From Deltaproteobacteria bacterium (GTDB lineage: Bacteria; Myxococcota; JADLHZ01), in NCBI GenBank assembly GCA_020848545.1, contig JADLHZ010000084.1:62001-126000 (forward strand): DNA of 64,000 nt, given 5' to 3'. The notes under the pieces were generated by a model. The model did no database searches and was not told the origin of the DNA. It worked only from the letters and a program-made list of their open reading frames with translations. How positions within the stretch are numbered: position 1 is the stretch's first letter; every line of letters starts with the position of its first letter. Positions 38,832 to 49,171 of the stretch are shown here, in pieces. The position numbers were made by a program, and so were the translations under genes.

Positions 38832-40043
38832 CTAGGGCTTCGGCTGGGCCGGGGCAGGGGCCGGAGCGGGCGCTGCGGTCGGAGCGGGAGCCGGGGCCGC
38901 GGGCGTCGGCGTCGGCGTCGGAGCGCCACCGGGCGGCGGCATGACGATCTTCGCGCCGGAACCACCCGGCGGAACCTGAATCGGAACCGGCGGCGCGCCC
39001 GGTTGGCCCGGCATCTTCGCCGGCGGCGGCGGCACTTCGAACTTGACGAACTCTTCGACCTTCGCCTCGTCCTTGATCTTCTTCAGCACGTCGCGGCGAA
39101 GATCGCTGCGCTTCCTCGCCAACAACGAGGCGCGGATCGACTCTTTGACCTCCTCCAACGGCCGCTCGCGCGCCGCCTTGTGCTCTTCCACCTTGATGAT
39201 GTGGTAGCCGAAGCTCGTCTCGACGATGCCGCTCGTCTCGCCCGGCTTCATCTTGAACGCCGCCTCTTCGAACGGCGGCACCATGCGGCCCTTCGAGAAC
39301 AGCCCGAGGTCGCCGCCGTTGTTCTTGGTGACGTCGTCCGACATCTCCTTGGCCACGTCCTCGAACTTCGCGCCGCCCTTCAGCTTCTTCTGCGCGTCTT
39401 CGATCTTCTTCTTGGCCTTCTTCTTTGCCTCGTCGAGCGCCTTCTTGTTCTGATCGGCGTTCGGCGTGCCGGCCGTCGGCGGCGGCACTTCGACGCGGGC
39501 CAGGATGTGCCGCGCCTTCACCTGCTCTTGCTCTTTGAAGTTGTCCTTGTGCTCGTTGAAGTAGGTCGTGACCTCTTCGTCGGTGACGGCCGGGGCCGCC
39601 GCCATCTTCTCGAGCACGCGCTCGCGCAGCATCTGCATCTCGAGCGAGGCCTTCACCTGCTCTTCGGTGCTCTTCGAGCGCGTGAGGAAGTCGCGAAACT
39701 CCTGGTCCGAGCCGAAGCGCGACTTGTGCTCGGTGAACTTCGCTTCCATCTCTTGCGGCGTCAGCGCCACGCCGAGCGACTTCGCTTTGTCGCGGATGAC
39801 GGCGTCGTCGATCATGCGCTTCAAGGTCGAGTCCTTGATGCGCGATTCCAACTGCGGCGGCACTTGGCCGGTCGGGCCCTTGAAGCGGCTCAAGGTGCGG
39901 TCGACCTCGGCGTCGAAGTCCGCCTTGGTGATGACGGTCGAGTTGACCTTGGCCACCTGGTCGGCCGGCGGGCTGCCGGGGCCGCCCGGGCAGGCCGTCG
40001 CGAGCGCGGCGATTCCAAAGAGAGAGAGGACTTGTTTTCGCAT
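38832..40043 (-). CDS. PpiC-type (parvulin) peptidyl-prolyl isomerase lipoprotein
   Basis: 403 residues from ATG 40043. MRKQVLSLFGIAALATAC is a lipoprotein signal. Residues about 30-170 form a SurA/PrsA-type helical chaperone region (DAVIRDKAKSLGVALTPQEM). The parvulin domain runs from about 185 (VKARHILARV) through GGDLGLFSKGRMVPPFEEAA to SFGYHIIKVEEH and is interrupted by a Lys-rich helical insertion (residues about 215-240). The C-terminus is a long Pro/Ala-rich tail of PAPAPTA repeats. It probably assists folding of exported or outer-membrane proteins. AAGGAG lies about 11 bp before the start. It is divergent from the M16 protease gene. Confidence 0.93.
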   Translation of the reverse strand: MRKQVLSLFGIAALATACPGGPGSPPADQVAKVNSTVITKADFDAEVDRTLSRFKGPTGQVPPQLESRIKDSTLKRMIDDAVIRDKAKSLGVALTPQEMEAKFTEHKSRFGSDQEFRDFLTRSKSTEEQVKASLEMQMLRERVLEKMAAAPAVTDEEVTTYFNEHKDNFKEQEQVKARHILARVEVPPPTAGTPNADQNKKALDEAKKKAKKKIEDAQKKLKGGAKFEDVAKEMSDDVTKNNGGDLGLFSKGRMVPPFEEAAFKMKPGETSGIVETSFGYHIIKVEEHKAARERPLEEVKESIRASLLARKRSDLRRDVLKKIKDEAKVEEFVKFEVPPPPAKMPGQPGAPPVPIQVPPGGSGAKIVMPPPGGAPTPTPTPAAPAPAPTAAPAPAPAPAQPKP

Positions 40044-40116
40044 CGTAGAGAAGTCTCCTTGCTGTGCGCCGTGCATATAGCGGCACTCACCCGCGATCAA
40101 CGTTGCCGTAGACGTT

Positions 40117-40137
40117 GACGTCGCCGTCGCCGTCGCC
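40117..40137 (+). repeat. Short CGTCGC tandem array before M16 protease gene
   Basis: After GACGTTGACG the sequence GACGTCGCCGTCGCCGTCGCC consists of about three tandem CGTCGC units, 12 bp before the M16 start. It lies in the 105-bp divergent promoter region shared with the PpiC gene. It resembles, in unit length and location, the hexamer arrays at 6429-6452 and 20729-20748. Confidence 0.5.
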
Positions 40138-40148
40138 GAAGAAACGCC

Positions 40149-42890
40149 ATGCTCGTCGCGCTGCTTGCAACGCTTACCGCCGCCGTTTCAATCCCCACCA
40201 TCCCCTTCGAAAAGTACACCCTCGACAACGGCCTCGAGGTCATCCTCCACGAAGACCACCGCTTGCCGATCGTCGCGGTGAACGTCGTCTACCATGTGGG
40301 CGCCGTCGACGAGCCGCGCGACAGGACCGGCTTCGCGCACCTCTTCGAGCACCTGATGTTCCAGGGCAGCAAGCACGTGGACGAGCACATCGCGATCGTC
40401 GAGGACGCCGGCGCGCTCACGTTCAATGGCTTCACCGACTTCGACTACACGGAGTACATCGAGACCTTGCCGGCCTCGGAGCTCGAGCTCGGGCTCTGGC
40501 TCGAGTCCGATCGCATGGGCTTTCTGCTCGACGCGCTCGACCAAGCGAAGTTCGACAACCAGCGCGAGGTCGTGAAGAACGAGCGCCGCCAGAGCTTCGA
40601 CGACGCGCCCTACGGCAACGTGGAAGAAGCGGTGCTCAAGGCCGCATACCCAAAGACCCACCCCTATGCGGACGGCGTCATCGGCTCGATGGCGCACTTG
40701 GACAGCGCCACCGTCACTGACGCCAAGCAGTTCTTCTCGCGCCACTACGCGCCGGCGAACGCCACGCTGACGATCGCCGGCGACCTCGACGTGGCGAAGA
40801 CGAAGCAGCACATCGCACGCTACTTCGGCACGCTGCCGAAGCGCGAGAAGCCGAAGCGCACGAAGCCCGCGATGCCGGAGAAGCCCGTCACGCCACGGGT
40901 GGTGCTCGACGAAGCGCTCGGCGTGCTGCCGCAAATCGCCGTCGCGTTCGTGACTCCGGCCGCGCTCGAGCCAGGCGACGCCGAGATGGACGTGTGGGCC
41001 CAAGTGCTCGCCGGCGGCAAAGCGAGCCGCTTGCACCAAGCGCTCGTCATCGAAGCCGGCGTCGCCGAGAGCGTGTCGGCCGAGGTGCAGAACCTCCAGG
41101 GCGGCTCGCTCTTTCAGATCACCGCCGTCGCGCTCGACGCCAAGGATGCCGCAGGCTTCGAAGCCGCGGTCGACGAGGCGCTCACCGCGGCGCTGAAAGA
41201 TCCGGTGCGCCAGGACGAGCTGCAGCGCATCGCCGCGAAGTGGCAGACCGGCACGCTCGTAGAGCTCGAAGCGGTGGGCGGCGAGCATGGAAAGGCGAAT
41301 GCGCTCCAGTTCTACAACCACTACGCGGGCGATCCGGGAGCGTTCAGCAAAGACATCGAGCGTCACCTGGCGATCACGCCGGACGCGATGACGAAGGCGG
41401 CGCAGCGCTGGCTCGGCAGAGACCGCCGCGTGACCGTCGTGTCGATCCCGAAGCCGAGCGCCGAAGCGAAAGAGCCGCCCAAGAGCTCGCCGGTCGCGCA
41501 GAAGACGAAGGCGCAGCGCGATCCAAACGATCCGGAAGCGTTTCGCTGGGAGCGGCCGCAGAAGAGCGAGGCGAAGGCGCTCGCGCTCGGCAAGATCGAG
41601 ACCGCCACGCTGGACAACGGCCTCACCGTGCTCGTGCACGAATCGCACGCGGTGCCGCTGGTCGCGATCCACGCGGTGACCGCGGTCGGCGCCGCGGCCG
41701 ATCCCAAGAACGCGCCGGGCGTCGTCGCCGCGCTCGTCGATTGGCTCGATGAAGGCGCTGGCGATCGCGACGCGAAGGCGCTCGACGAAGCGTTCGCGAC
41801 CCTCGGCACGGAGCTCAGCGAGAGCACCTCCGAGGACGGCAGCGCGCTCAGGACGATCGTCTTGAAAGAACACGCGGCGAAGGCGACCGCGCTCGTGGCC
41901 GACGTGCTCCTGCGGCCGGCGCTCAAAGACGCCGAGCTCGAAGGCGTCATCGAGCGGCACGTGGCGGCGGTGCTCGACGCTGACGCGCAGCCCTTTTCGC
42001 TCGCCTTCGACCGTCTGCGCGAGCGGCTCTTCGGCGCCGCGCATCCTTATGGGCACTCGCCGCAAGGCACGGCCAAAGCACTGCAAGCGATGAAGCCGGA
42101 GGCCCTCCGCCGCTTCTACAAAGAGCGCTTCGGCCCAAAGGCGAGCGCGCTCGTCTTCAGCGGCGACCTCACGCTCGCCGAGGCGACGGCGATCGCGAAG
42201 GCGTCGTTCGGCGAGTGGAAGGGCGCGAGCGCGAAGCCGGCGCCGTTCACCACGAGCGATCAGAAGCGCGCGGGCGTCCTCATGTACGAAAAACCGAACA
42301 TCGGCCAGACCACGCTGGCGCTCGGAGCGTTGGCCGTGCCCTTCGCGCATGCGGACGCGGCGGCGCTCCGTCTCTTGAGCGACATCTTCGGTGGCCTCTT
42401 TCACTCGCGGCTGAACATGCGCCTGCGCGAAGAGCTCGGCATCACCTACGGCGCCTACGCCGAGGCCCAGCGCATGCGATCGTCCGGCGCCGTGTTCGTC
42501 GGGACGCAAGTGCGCGCCGACGCCACGGGCCAGGCGGTGAAGGAGACGCTCGCGTTGCTCGACGGCTTGCGCACGAAGCCGGTCACGGACGCCGAGCTGC
42601 AAGCGGCGAAGAACGCGATCGTCAAGGCGCTCCCGGGCCTCTTCGAGCACGCGTCGAACGTGGCCGCGCTCGGCGAGCAGCTCTACGTCGCCGACTTGCC
42701 GCTCGATTGGATGAACGAGGCCGAGCGCCGTATCGAGCGCGTGACGGCGAAGGATCTGCAGCGCGTGGCGAAGCAGTATCTGCGCAGCGATCGCCTGCAC
42801 ATCGCGGTCGTCGGCGACAAGCAGGTGGTCAGCAAGCAGGTCGGGCCGCTCGGCATCGGTAAGATTGTCGTCGCGCCGATGCCGCGGTAA
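40149..42890 (+). CDS. M16-family zinc metallopeptidase, two-domain (insulinase/pitrilysin type)
   Basis: 913 residues with a short hydrophobic N-terminus (MLVALLATLTAAVSIPT), probably a signal peptide. The first half carries the inverted zinc motif H64-L-F-E67-H68 and the distal Glu in VVKNERRQ, so it is catalytically complete. The second half begins near residue 485 (TLDNGLTVLVHESHAVPLVA) and lacks HxxEH, as expected for the non-catalytic regulatory half that closes the chamber; it retains the Arg/Tyr region LGITYGAYAEAQRM. Such proteins degrade peptides in the periplasm. A probable operon partner is the kinase gene, which starts 14 bp after its stop. Confidence 0.93.
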   Translation: MLVALLATLTAAVSIPTIPFEKYTLDNGLEVILHEDHRLPIVAVNVVYHVGAVDEPRDRTGFAHLFEHLMFQGSKHVDEHIAIVEDAGALTFNGFTDFDYTEYIETLPASELELGLWLESDRMGFLLDALDQAKFDNQREVVKNERRQSFDDAPYGNVEEAVLKAAYPKTHPYADGVIGSMAHLDSATVTDAKQFFSRHYAPANATLTIAGDLDVAKTKQHIARYFGTLPKREKPKRTKPAMPEKPVTPRVVLDEALGVLPQIAVAFVTPAALEPGDAEMDVWAQVLAGGKASRLHQALVIEAGVAESVSAEVQNLQGGSLFQITAVALDAKDAAGFEAAVDEALTAALKDPVRQDELQRIAAKWQTGTLVELEAVGGEHGKANALQFYNHYAGDPGAFSKDIERHLAITPDAMTKAAQRWLGRDRRVTVVSIPKPSAEAKEPPKSSPVAQKTKAQRDPNDPEAFRWERPQKSEAKALALGKIETATLDNGLTVLVHESHAVPLVAIHAVTAVGAAADPKNAPGVVAALVDWLDEGAGDRDAKALDEAFATLGTELSESTSEDGSALRTIVLKEHAAKATALVADVLLRPALKDAELEGVIERHVAAVLDADAQPFSLAFDRLRERLFGAAHPYGHSPQGTAKALQAMKPEALRRFYKERFGPKASALVFSGDLTLAEATAIAKASFGEWKGASAKPAPFTTSDQKRAGVLMYEKPNIGQTTLALGALAVPFAHADAAALRLLSDIFGGLFHSRLNMRLREELGITYGAYAEAQRMRSSGAVFVGTQVRADATGQAVKETLALLDGLRTKPVTDAELQAAKNAIVKALPGLFEHASNVAALGEQLYVADLPLDWMNEAERRIERVTAKDLQRVAKQYLRSDRLHIAVVGDKQVVSKQVGPLGIGKIVVAPMPR

Positions 42891-42904
42891 AAACCGACCG
42901 CTCC

Positions 42905-45082
42905 ATGGAAACCTTCGGCCGCTATCAGCTCGATCGTCGCATCGCCGCGGGCGGCATGGCCGAGATCTTTTTGTCGTCGACGGTGTCGATCGAAGGCTTC
43001 AAGAAGCAGCTGATCATCAAGCGCATGTTGCCGAAGTGGTCGAAGGAGAAGGGCTTCATCGCCAAGTTCATCGACGAGGCGAAGCTGTCATCGAAGCTGC
43101 ACCACTCGAACATCGTGCAGGTCTTCGACTTCGGGCGCCAAGGCGATCACTATTATATCGCCGCCGAGTACGTGCCCGGGCTCGATCTCTCCGAGCTCAT
43201 CCGCGAGCTGCGGCCGAAGAAGGCGCACGTCCCGGACACGCTCGCCGCCTACGTCATCGAGCAAGTGTGCGCCGGCCTCGATTACGCGCACGACTTCAAG
43301 GACAACGACGGCACGCCCATGCGCATCGTGCATCGCGACGTGAGCCCGGGCAACGTGCTCGTCACGTGGGCCGGTCAAGTGAAGGTGGCGGACTTCGGCA
43401 TCGCCATCGCCGAGCAACGGCTGAGCGAGACGCAGCCTGGCACGATTCACGGCAAGGTCGCGTACATGTCGCCTGAGCAAGCGCGGGGCGAGCCTTTGGA
43501 CCGGCGCACCGACGTTTATTCGGTGGGCCTCATGCTCTACGAGCTCATCACCGGCGTGCGCGCGCTGCAGGCGTCCAACACGCGCGACCTCTTGCGCACC
43601 GCGCAGCAGCCGAAGCTGAATCCGCCCGAGACGCACAGGGAAGATCTCGATCTCGAGCTGAGCGCGATCGTGACGCAGGCGCTGGCGGTCGATCGCAAGC
43701 AGCGCTTTCAGTCGTGCAACGAAGTGGCCGAGGCGCTGCAGCGGTTTCGCGTCCGGGTGACGGCGTTGGAGAGCGCAGCCACGGTGGCGCGCTACCTGAA
43801 GCAGATCTTCCCGAGCGGCACGACGAAGAAGGATCAAGCAGGCGACGCCGGGGCGATGGCGGCGCGCAAAGAGACGAAGATCCTCGAAGAGCAGCGGAAC
43901 GAAGCGAAGCGCGCCGCGAGCGAGAGCCTGCAGAAGAGCAGCGTACAGACCGCGTGGGAGCGGCAGGCCGCGCACTATCTTCGCGCCGTCATCGACGAGC
44001 CGAACGTGTGGAAGCTCATCGAGCTCGCGGAGAAAGCGCGCGGCCGCGGGTTGGACGACGTGGCGAAGGGCTTGTTCCGCGCGAGCGCGGCGAAGTTCGC
44101 GCAGCAGGGGCTCATGCTGCAGGCGCTGACCACGTACCACAACTTGATCGAAGGGCAGACGCTTGGGCCGGGCATGGAGCGCGAGATCATCTCGCTGCGC
44201 GGCCTGCGCGAGAAGCCCAACGAAGCGCTGGCGAAGTACGCGAGCATCGGCGATTCGTTGATCGATCCGGTGCTCGAGAAGATCTTCTTCGATCCGGAAG
44301 ATCGCACGCCGATTCAAGCGATGCCGGAGCCGCCGCTGCTCGCCGGGCTGTCGGATCGCGAGCTCGCCGCGCTCGTGCGGATCATTCGGCCGAAGCACGT
44401 GGCGGCGGGCACCGTGCTCCTGCGCAACGGCGAGAAGGGCAAGAGCATCTGCCTCATCTCGCGCGGGCGCATTCTGCTGACGGCGAAGAACAAGAAGAAC
44501 GAGAGCGTCACCATCGAGTCGCTCACCCACGGCGACGTCTTCGGCGAAGCCACGTACTTTGGCGGCGTGTCGAAGACGAACGTCTTCGCGTTCGACGACG
44601 TCGCATTCTTCGAGATCAAAAAAACAGACCTCGACGCGCTCGCGCAGGAGCTGCCGAACCTGCAGAAGCAGCTCGAGCAATTGTACAAGACGCGCGTCGT
44701 CGATGCGCTGCTCTGGGAGTCCGAGATCTTCGGCGTGTTGAGCGCGAAGGAGCGCCGCCGCTTGGTCGAGGACGCAGACATCAAGAAGTTCAACCAGAGC
44801 GGCCGCATCTACCAAGAGGGCGACACCTCGGACGAGTTCTACATCGTCAAGTCCGGCGAGGTGCACTCATTCAAGGACGGCCTCTTCGAGGGCAAGCTCA
44901 CCGTGAACGACTTCTTCGGCGAGATCTCGGCGCTGCAGCGGGTGCCCCGGCCGCACACGATCAAGGCCGGCCCCGGCGGCGTCGAGTGCGTCGTGTTGAA
45001 CGGCGGCACCTTGTGGAAGATCGCGCGCAAGAACGCCGAGGTCTCGAAGCTGCTCGAAGCGGTCATCGAGCAGCGATCGTAA
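42905..45082 (+). CDS. Ser/Thr protein kinase fused to two cyclic-nucleotide-binding domains
   Basis: 725 residues. Residues 7-280 are a Hanks-type kinase with glycine loop IAAGGMAEIF, catalytic HRDVSPGN (D145), DFGIA (D163) and YMSPEQARG; myxobacterial kinases frequently have the HRDVSP variant. Residues about 300-470 are helical, possibly a TPR-like spacer. Two cyclic-nucleotide-binding-type domains follow at about 481-600 and 608-725 (GEKGKSICLISRGRIL and DTSDEFYIVKSGEVHSF), each with FGE-type phosphate cassette (DVFGEATYF, DFFGEISAL); the canonical Arg that contacts the cyclic phosphate is not evident. No membrane helix. It may couple cAMP/cGMP-like sensing to protein phosphorylation. Confidence 0.92.
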   Translation: METFGRYQLDRRIAAGGMAEIFLSSTVSIEGFKKQLIIKRMLPKWSKEKGFIAKFIDEAKLSSKLHHSNIVQVFDFGRQGDHYYIAAEYVPGLDLSELIRELRPKKAHVPDTLAAYVIEQVCAGLDYAHDFKDNDGTPMRIVHRDVSPGNVLVTWAGQVKVADFGIAIAEQRLSETQPGTIHGKVAYMSPEQARGEPLDRRTDVYSVGLMLYELITGVRALQASNTRDLLRTAQQPKLNPPETHREDLDLELSAIVTQALAVDRKQRFQSCNEVAEALQRFRVRVTALESAATVARYLKQIFPSGTTKKDQAGDAGAMAARKETKILEEQRNEAKRAASESLQKSSVQTAWERQAAHYLRAVIDEPNVWKLIELAEKARGRGLDDVAKGLFRASAAKFAQQGLMLQALTTYHNLIEGQTLGPGMEREIISLRGLREKPNEALAKYASIGDSLIDPVLEKIFFDPEDRTPIQAMPEPPLLAGLSDRELAALVRIIRPKHVAAGTVLLRNGEKGKSICLISRGRILLTAKNKKNESVTIESLTHGDVFGEATYFGGVSKTNVFAFDDVAFFEIKKTDLDALAQELPNLQKQLEQLYKTRVVDALLWESEIFGVLSAKERRRLVEDADIKKFNQSGRIYQEGDTSDEFYIVKSGEVHSFKDGLFEGKLTVNDFFGEISALQRVPRPHTIKAGPGGVECVVLNGGTLWKIARKNAEVSKLLEAVIEQRS

Positions 45083-45086
45083 GGCG

Positions 45087-48000
45087 ATGTGTTACCCTTT
45101 TTCGATGTGGCTCGCGGTGAGGGTGGTGCTGCTCGGTGCTCTCGTCGCTGGCGCGAGCGCCTGTCGGGTGAACCTCGCCGTGGATACGCAGGCGCGAATC
45201 ACTTGCAGGGATGAGGGCGACTGTCCCTCGAAGTTCACTTGCCGGACGACGATCGGCTTTTGCGTCGTGGCGAACGATCCGAACGATCGGCCGCCGGAGC
45301 TCGCCGGCGCCAAGTGGAGCCGCACCGTCGGCCGTCAAGGCGATGACTTCGTCGTCACCTTCACGGTGAGCGAGCCGCTGCTCTTTGCGCCGGACGTACG
45401 CCTGGCCGACGGCGGCGCCGCGTTCGAGCTCGTCGCAGAAGGCGACCCGGAGTACGCGTTTCGCTTGATCGCCGCGCCTCCGCTGCCCGAAGCCCGCGAG
45501 CTCGAGGTCGTCGCGATCGCGACCGACCAAAACGGCAACGTCGCACAGCTGTCGCTCGGCGCCATCCGCTTCGACTTCGGCGCGCCGCGCATCTACGACG
45601 TCGCGTGGGTATTGCCGGCGGGCCTTTCGGCCGTCAACGGCACGCAGCCCCTCGCGCTGACCGCGCAGATCGAGAGCGGCGCGGACCTGGTTTCTCTGCA
45701 CGTCATCGCGCTGCCGGCGCAGACGGTGCTCGCCGACGTGAGCGCCGCCGCGATCCGCGTGCCGCACCCGACCCATGACGCGTTCGAAGCGCCCGTGACG
45801 CTTGATCCGGCCGCGCTCGCCGGCGCGCAATCGATCGCGATTGAGCTCGTCGCCGTCGACGCCGTAGGCAACGCGACGAACCCGCCACACCGCGGGCCGA
45901 GCCTCCCGGTCGACGGCGATCCGCCGGCGATCGATGCAGTGCTGCTCGACAACGGCGCGGTGACGACGACGAGCTTCTTGGTCATCGCGCACATCGCCGC
46001 CACCGGCGCGACCGCCATCTTCGTCGATGGTGATCTGGCGAACAGCCCGAGCGTGCGCGTGTGGCTTCCCTTCTCCAACGTCGCCGAGCTGCCGCTCTTC
46101 TTGAGCCCTTTGGCCGGCGACAAGCACATCACCGTGCTCGCGCGCGACGCCGCGTTCAACGTCAGCGCCGTGTTTCCGGTCGACATCACGCTCGCGCCGG
46201 ACACAATCCCGCCCTCCGTCGACACCTTCGCGATCACCACGCCGAGCCCGACACAGAGCCTCACGGTCGATCTGAACATCGTCGCGAGCGACAACCGCAA
46301 CGTCATCGCTGGCTACCTCGTACGGGAGAGCAGCGTGGCGCCGACCCCGAGCGAAGTGAACGTCATGCCGGTGCCGACGAGCTTCACGTTCACGCCGGGT
46401 GAAGGGGAGCGCTCACTCTGGGCGTGGGCGAAGGACCCCTCCGATGTTCGCAGCGGTGCGCGGCCAGAAGCGAAGGTGATCATCGATCAGACGCCGCCGG
46501 GCAGCATCGCTTTCGACTACGGCCAAGTGGTCCCGTCGCCGCCTCTGTATACGAACATCGCCAGCGTGCCGGTCACGGCGTCGGCCGTCGACACGAACGC
46601 GATGGAGCGTTTCGTCATCCGTGAAGACGCGCTGACACCCGCGCTCATGGACTATCAGGCGGTGCCCCCAACGATGCACACGCTCTTCGGCGGACCGAGC
46701 CAAGGCTTGCACACGTTGCGGCTCTGGGCGCGCGACTTCGCCGGCAACTATGCGCAGGCTGCGAGCACCCTCGGCGTGTTCTTCGACAACGTCGCGCCGG
46801 CCGTCACGGCGTTCAACGTGCCGGTGCGGCCGCAGACTTCGCCGGCAAATAGCCTTGTTCTCACCGACAGCGACCTGGCGCCGTCGAGCACGGTGTACCG
46901 CTGGCGCATGACGACCGACAACGCCGCGCCGCCGACGGCCGCACAAATGAACCTGGTCGCGCGGCCGACGTCGGTGACGTTCAGCGCGGGGCTGCACACC
47001 GTCTATGTGTGGGCGATGGATCAAGCCGGCAACATCAGCGCCGCCCTCGCGCGCTCCTATGCCTATCAAGAGCTCCCCCTCGGTCCGACTGGCCAGCAGA
47101 ACGAGCGCGACGTGGCGCTCTCGGCCAACGGAAACTTCGTCACGTGCTGGACCGCTGCAGACGCGAGCAGCAACGGCGTGTCATGCCAGCTTCTTGCCGG
47201 CGACGGTTCCGCGCCAGGCTCGCCGTTCTTGGTCAACTCCGGCGCGACGAGCGGCGATCAATCGGCGCCCGCGGTCGCCATCGACGCGCTCGGTCGCTTC
47301 GCCGTCGCGTACTGCGACAAGGCCGCCGCGAGCGGGCAGCAACACAAGGTCCGGCTGTACGACGCGCTCGGCGCAGCGCGCACGCCGATCCTGACGTTGC
47401 CCTTCGCGGGCAGTTGCACTGGGCCGGATCTGGCGGTCTTCCCGAGCGGCTACTTGTACCTCGGCAGCGACAGCGTGATTCGCTTGGATCTCGACGGCGT
47501 CACGGTGGGTAGCCCGCTAGCGGGGAGCGGCTCTGGCGCCCGTATCGCTGCGCGTGCTGACGGCGGCTATGTGGTGGCGTACGGCGACTTCGGACACGTG
47601 TACTTTCAGCAATACACCGCCGCGGGCGCCACTTTGGGTGCGAATGGCGACTTGGGGCCCACCCCCATGGACAGCAACCAGTTTCACGACGTGGCGATGG
47701 ACGACGCCGGCAACTACGTCATCGCCTGGTCCTTGGTGGATAACTCGTCGCCGTTCGTCTCCGACCAGCTGAGCGTCGCATGCTTCACCGCCGGCAGTGT
47801 GACGCCGGCGCCGGCCCCGCTGACGGGCGGTTATGCCGGGTCGCCCACGCGGCTCGCCAAGGATCCGGCGACGGGAGCATTCACGGCCACCTACATGTTG
47901 AGCCCGGCGACGAGCGTGAACGTGCGCCACTTCGACGCCGCCTGTACGCCGAACGGTGGCTCCACGGTCGTCACGAGCACCGCGAACGGGCCCGCCAACG

Positions 48001-48089
48001 CCGTCATCGCCCGCGCCGGCACGAGCTTCGTGGTCGCTTGGCATGCCTCGGATCTGTCCACGCATGGGCGCTTCTACGTCGCCCCCTGA
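45087..48089 (+). CDS. Large lipoprotein with repeated Ig-like modules
   Basis: 1000 residues. ATG 45087 has AAGGCG just upstream, overlapping the kinase stop region; ATG 45105 is an alternative. [22 protein letters not shown] is a lipoprotein signal. A short Cys-rich piece ([20 protein letters not shown]) follows. Residues about 70-640 comprise five or six Ig-like beta modules typified by [30 protein letters not shown]-type and [17 protein letters not shown] (Big-like, often calcium linked). The C-terminal 330 residues read like a six- or seven-strand propeller-type or sialidase-like domain ([36 protein letters not shown]). Likely surface exposed. Confidence 0.85.
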   Translation: MCYPFSMWLAVRVVLLGALVAGASACRVNLAVDTQARITCRDEGDCPSKFTCRTTIGFCVVANDPNDRPPELAGAKWSRTVGRQGDDFVVTFTVSEPLLFAPDVRLADGGAAFELVAEGDPEYAFRLIAAPPLPEARELEVVAIATDQNGNVAQLSLGAIRFDFGAPRIYDVAWVLPAGLSAVNGTQPLALTAQIESGADLVSLHVIALPAQTVLADVSAAAIRVPHPTHDAFEAPVTLDPAALAGAQSIAIELVAVDAVGNATNPPHRGPSLPVDGDPPAIDAVLLDNGAVTTTSFLVIAHIAATGATAIFVDGDLANSPSVRVWLPFSNVAELPLFLSPLAGDKHITVLARDAAFNVSAVFPVDITLAPDTIPPSVDTFAITTPSPTQSLTVDLNIVASDNRNVIAGYLVRESSVAPTPSEVNVMPVPTSFTFTPGEGERSLWAWAKDPSDVRSGARPEAKVIIDQTPPGSIAFDYGQVVPSPPLYTNIASVPVTASAVDTNAMERFVIREDALTPALMDYQAVPPTMHTLFGGPSQGLHTLRLWARDFAGNYAQAASTLGVFFDNVAPAVTAFNVPVRPQTSPANSLVLTDSDLAPSSTVYRWRMTTDNAAPPTAAQMNLVARPTSVTFSAGLHTVYVWAMDQAGNISAALARSYAYQELPLGPTGQQNERDVALSANGNFVTCWTAADASSNGVSCQLLAGDGSAPGSPFLVNSGATSGDQSAPAVAIDALGRFAVAYCDKAAASGQQHKVRLYDALGAARTPILTLPFAGSCTGPDLAVFPSGYLYLGSDSVIRLDLDGVTVGSPLAGSGSGARIAARADGGYVVAYGDFGHVYFQQYTAAGATLGANGDLGPTPMDSNQFHDVAMDDAGNYVIAWSLVDNSSPFVSDQLSVACFTAGSVTPAPAPLTGGYAGSPTRLAKDPATGAFTATYMLSPATSVNVRHFDAACTPNGGSTVVTSTANGPANAVIARAGTSFVVAWHASDLSTHGRFYVAP

Positions 48090-48142
48090 ATCGCGAGCTT
48101 TATTCGCAACTCGCCCCGGCTTTTGTCGCGATAACGCACACA

Positions 48143-49171
48143 GTGCCGCTGCTTCCCTCCATCGGGCGAACCCTCGCCGTGATCGCGCCCATGCTCGTCC
48201 TTGGGTGCGAAGTGCCACGCCCGCAACCGACGAGCTTCATCCCGACCGGGACACCCCCGGCCGCGACGGGGGCGACGGGACCGACGGCGCCAACTTCGCC
48301 GACCGGGCCCACGGGTCCGACCGCGCCGACGTCGCCCACGGGCCCGACCGGACCCACGTCGCCCACCGGTCCGACAGGGCCAACGTCACCCACGGGGCCC
48401 ACCGGGCCGACGGGGCCGTTCAACCCGAGCACGTGGGACCCGCCGGCGAAGGGCTTGTGGATCTGGCGCTTCGACTACATCGGCAAGACGGCGCAGGAAG
48501 TGGCGGCGATCGCGCGCGATGCCGGCGTGGCGTGGGTGCTCATCAAGAGCGGCCAAGACGCGAGCTACTGGAGCACGCGCTACACCGCCGACGCGGTCAA
48601 AGCGTTCACTGATCAGGGCATGCGCGTCTTCGCGTGGCCCTACATCACGCCCAACAACATTGCGGGGTCGATCGACGCTGCGGTGGCGGCGGCGAACGTG
48701 CCCGGCACCGACGGCGTCGTGCTCGACGTCGAGGTCGAGTGGGAACAGAACGGCGATCACAAGGCGGCGGCGATTCAGTTGTGTGACGGCATCCGCGCGA
48801 AGAAGCCTGGCGTGTGGCTCGGCTTCACGTCCTTCGGTTGGGTGAACTACCACCCGGGCTTTCCATGGAAGGAGTTCGACGGCCACTGCGGCGACGGGCA
48901 CTTTCCGCAGGTGTACTGGAGCGACCGCGGCATCGGCTGGAAGAAGGGGTACGACGACGCGGTCGCCGCGATCACGGCGCTCGGGCTGAAGGCGCCGCTG
49001 TGGATCGTGCAGTCGAACGACGACATCTATAATACGACCGACGGCCCTTCGACCGCTGACCTGAACGCGTTCTTCGGCATCTCCGGGCCGCGCTCGTCGC
49101 TCTGGGTCTTCCCGCAGAAACAGTGGCCGGAGAAGGTCACCCAGCTCTACGATCTCGCGTGGCCCAATTGA
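48143..49171 (+). CDS. Lipoprotein with collagen-like stalk and glycosidase-like TIM-barrel domain
   Basis: 342 residues from GTG 48143, giving the signal [22 protein letters not shown] collagen-like stalk of about 17 Gly/Thr/Pro-rich triplets follows ([15 protein letters not shown] pattern, residues about 41-92, encoded at 48265-48420). The rest resembles a small TIM-barrel hydrolase: [41 protein letters not shown] (acidic pair) and FPQVYWSD. This is similar to GH25-like or DUF-type glycosidases; the family cannot be named with certainty. Placed as a stalked, surface-displayed cell-wall or polysaccharide-acting enzyme. It overlaps the next gene start. Confidence 0.82.
   Translation: MPLLPSIGRTLAVIAPMLVLGCEVPRPQPTSFIPTGTPPAATGATGPTAPTSPTGPTGPTAPTSPTGPTGPTSPTGPTGPTSPTGPTGPTGPFNPSTWDPPAKGLWIWRFDYIGKTAQEVAAIARDAGVAWVLIKSGQDASYWSTRYTADAVKAFTDQGMRVFAWPYITPNNIAGSIDAAVAAANVPGTDGVVLDVEVEWEQNGDHKAAAIQLCDGIRAKKPGVWLGFTSFGWVNYHPGFPWKEFDGHCGDGHFPQVYWSDRGIGWKKGYDDAVAAITALGLKAPLWIVQSNDDIYNTTDGPSTADLNAFFGISGPRSSLWVFPQKQWPEKVTQLYDLAWPN

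Noticed and set aside
40188-42800. 870-residue minus-strand frame opposite the M16 protease gene
   Set aside because: Composition is Arg/Leu/His-rich with no motif, while the plus strand has a complete M16 zinc site.
48265-48420. Collagen-like DNA repeat considered as a CRISPR array or intergenic repeat
   Set aside because: Repeats are codon-periodic (9-15 bp), without spacers, and lie in frame inside a lipoprotein gene.
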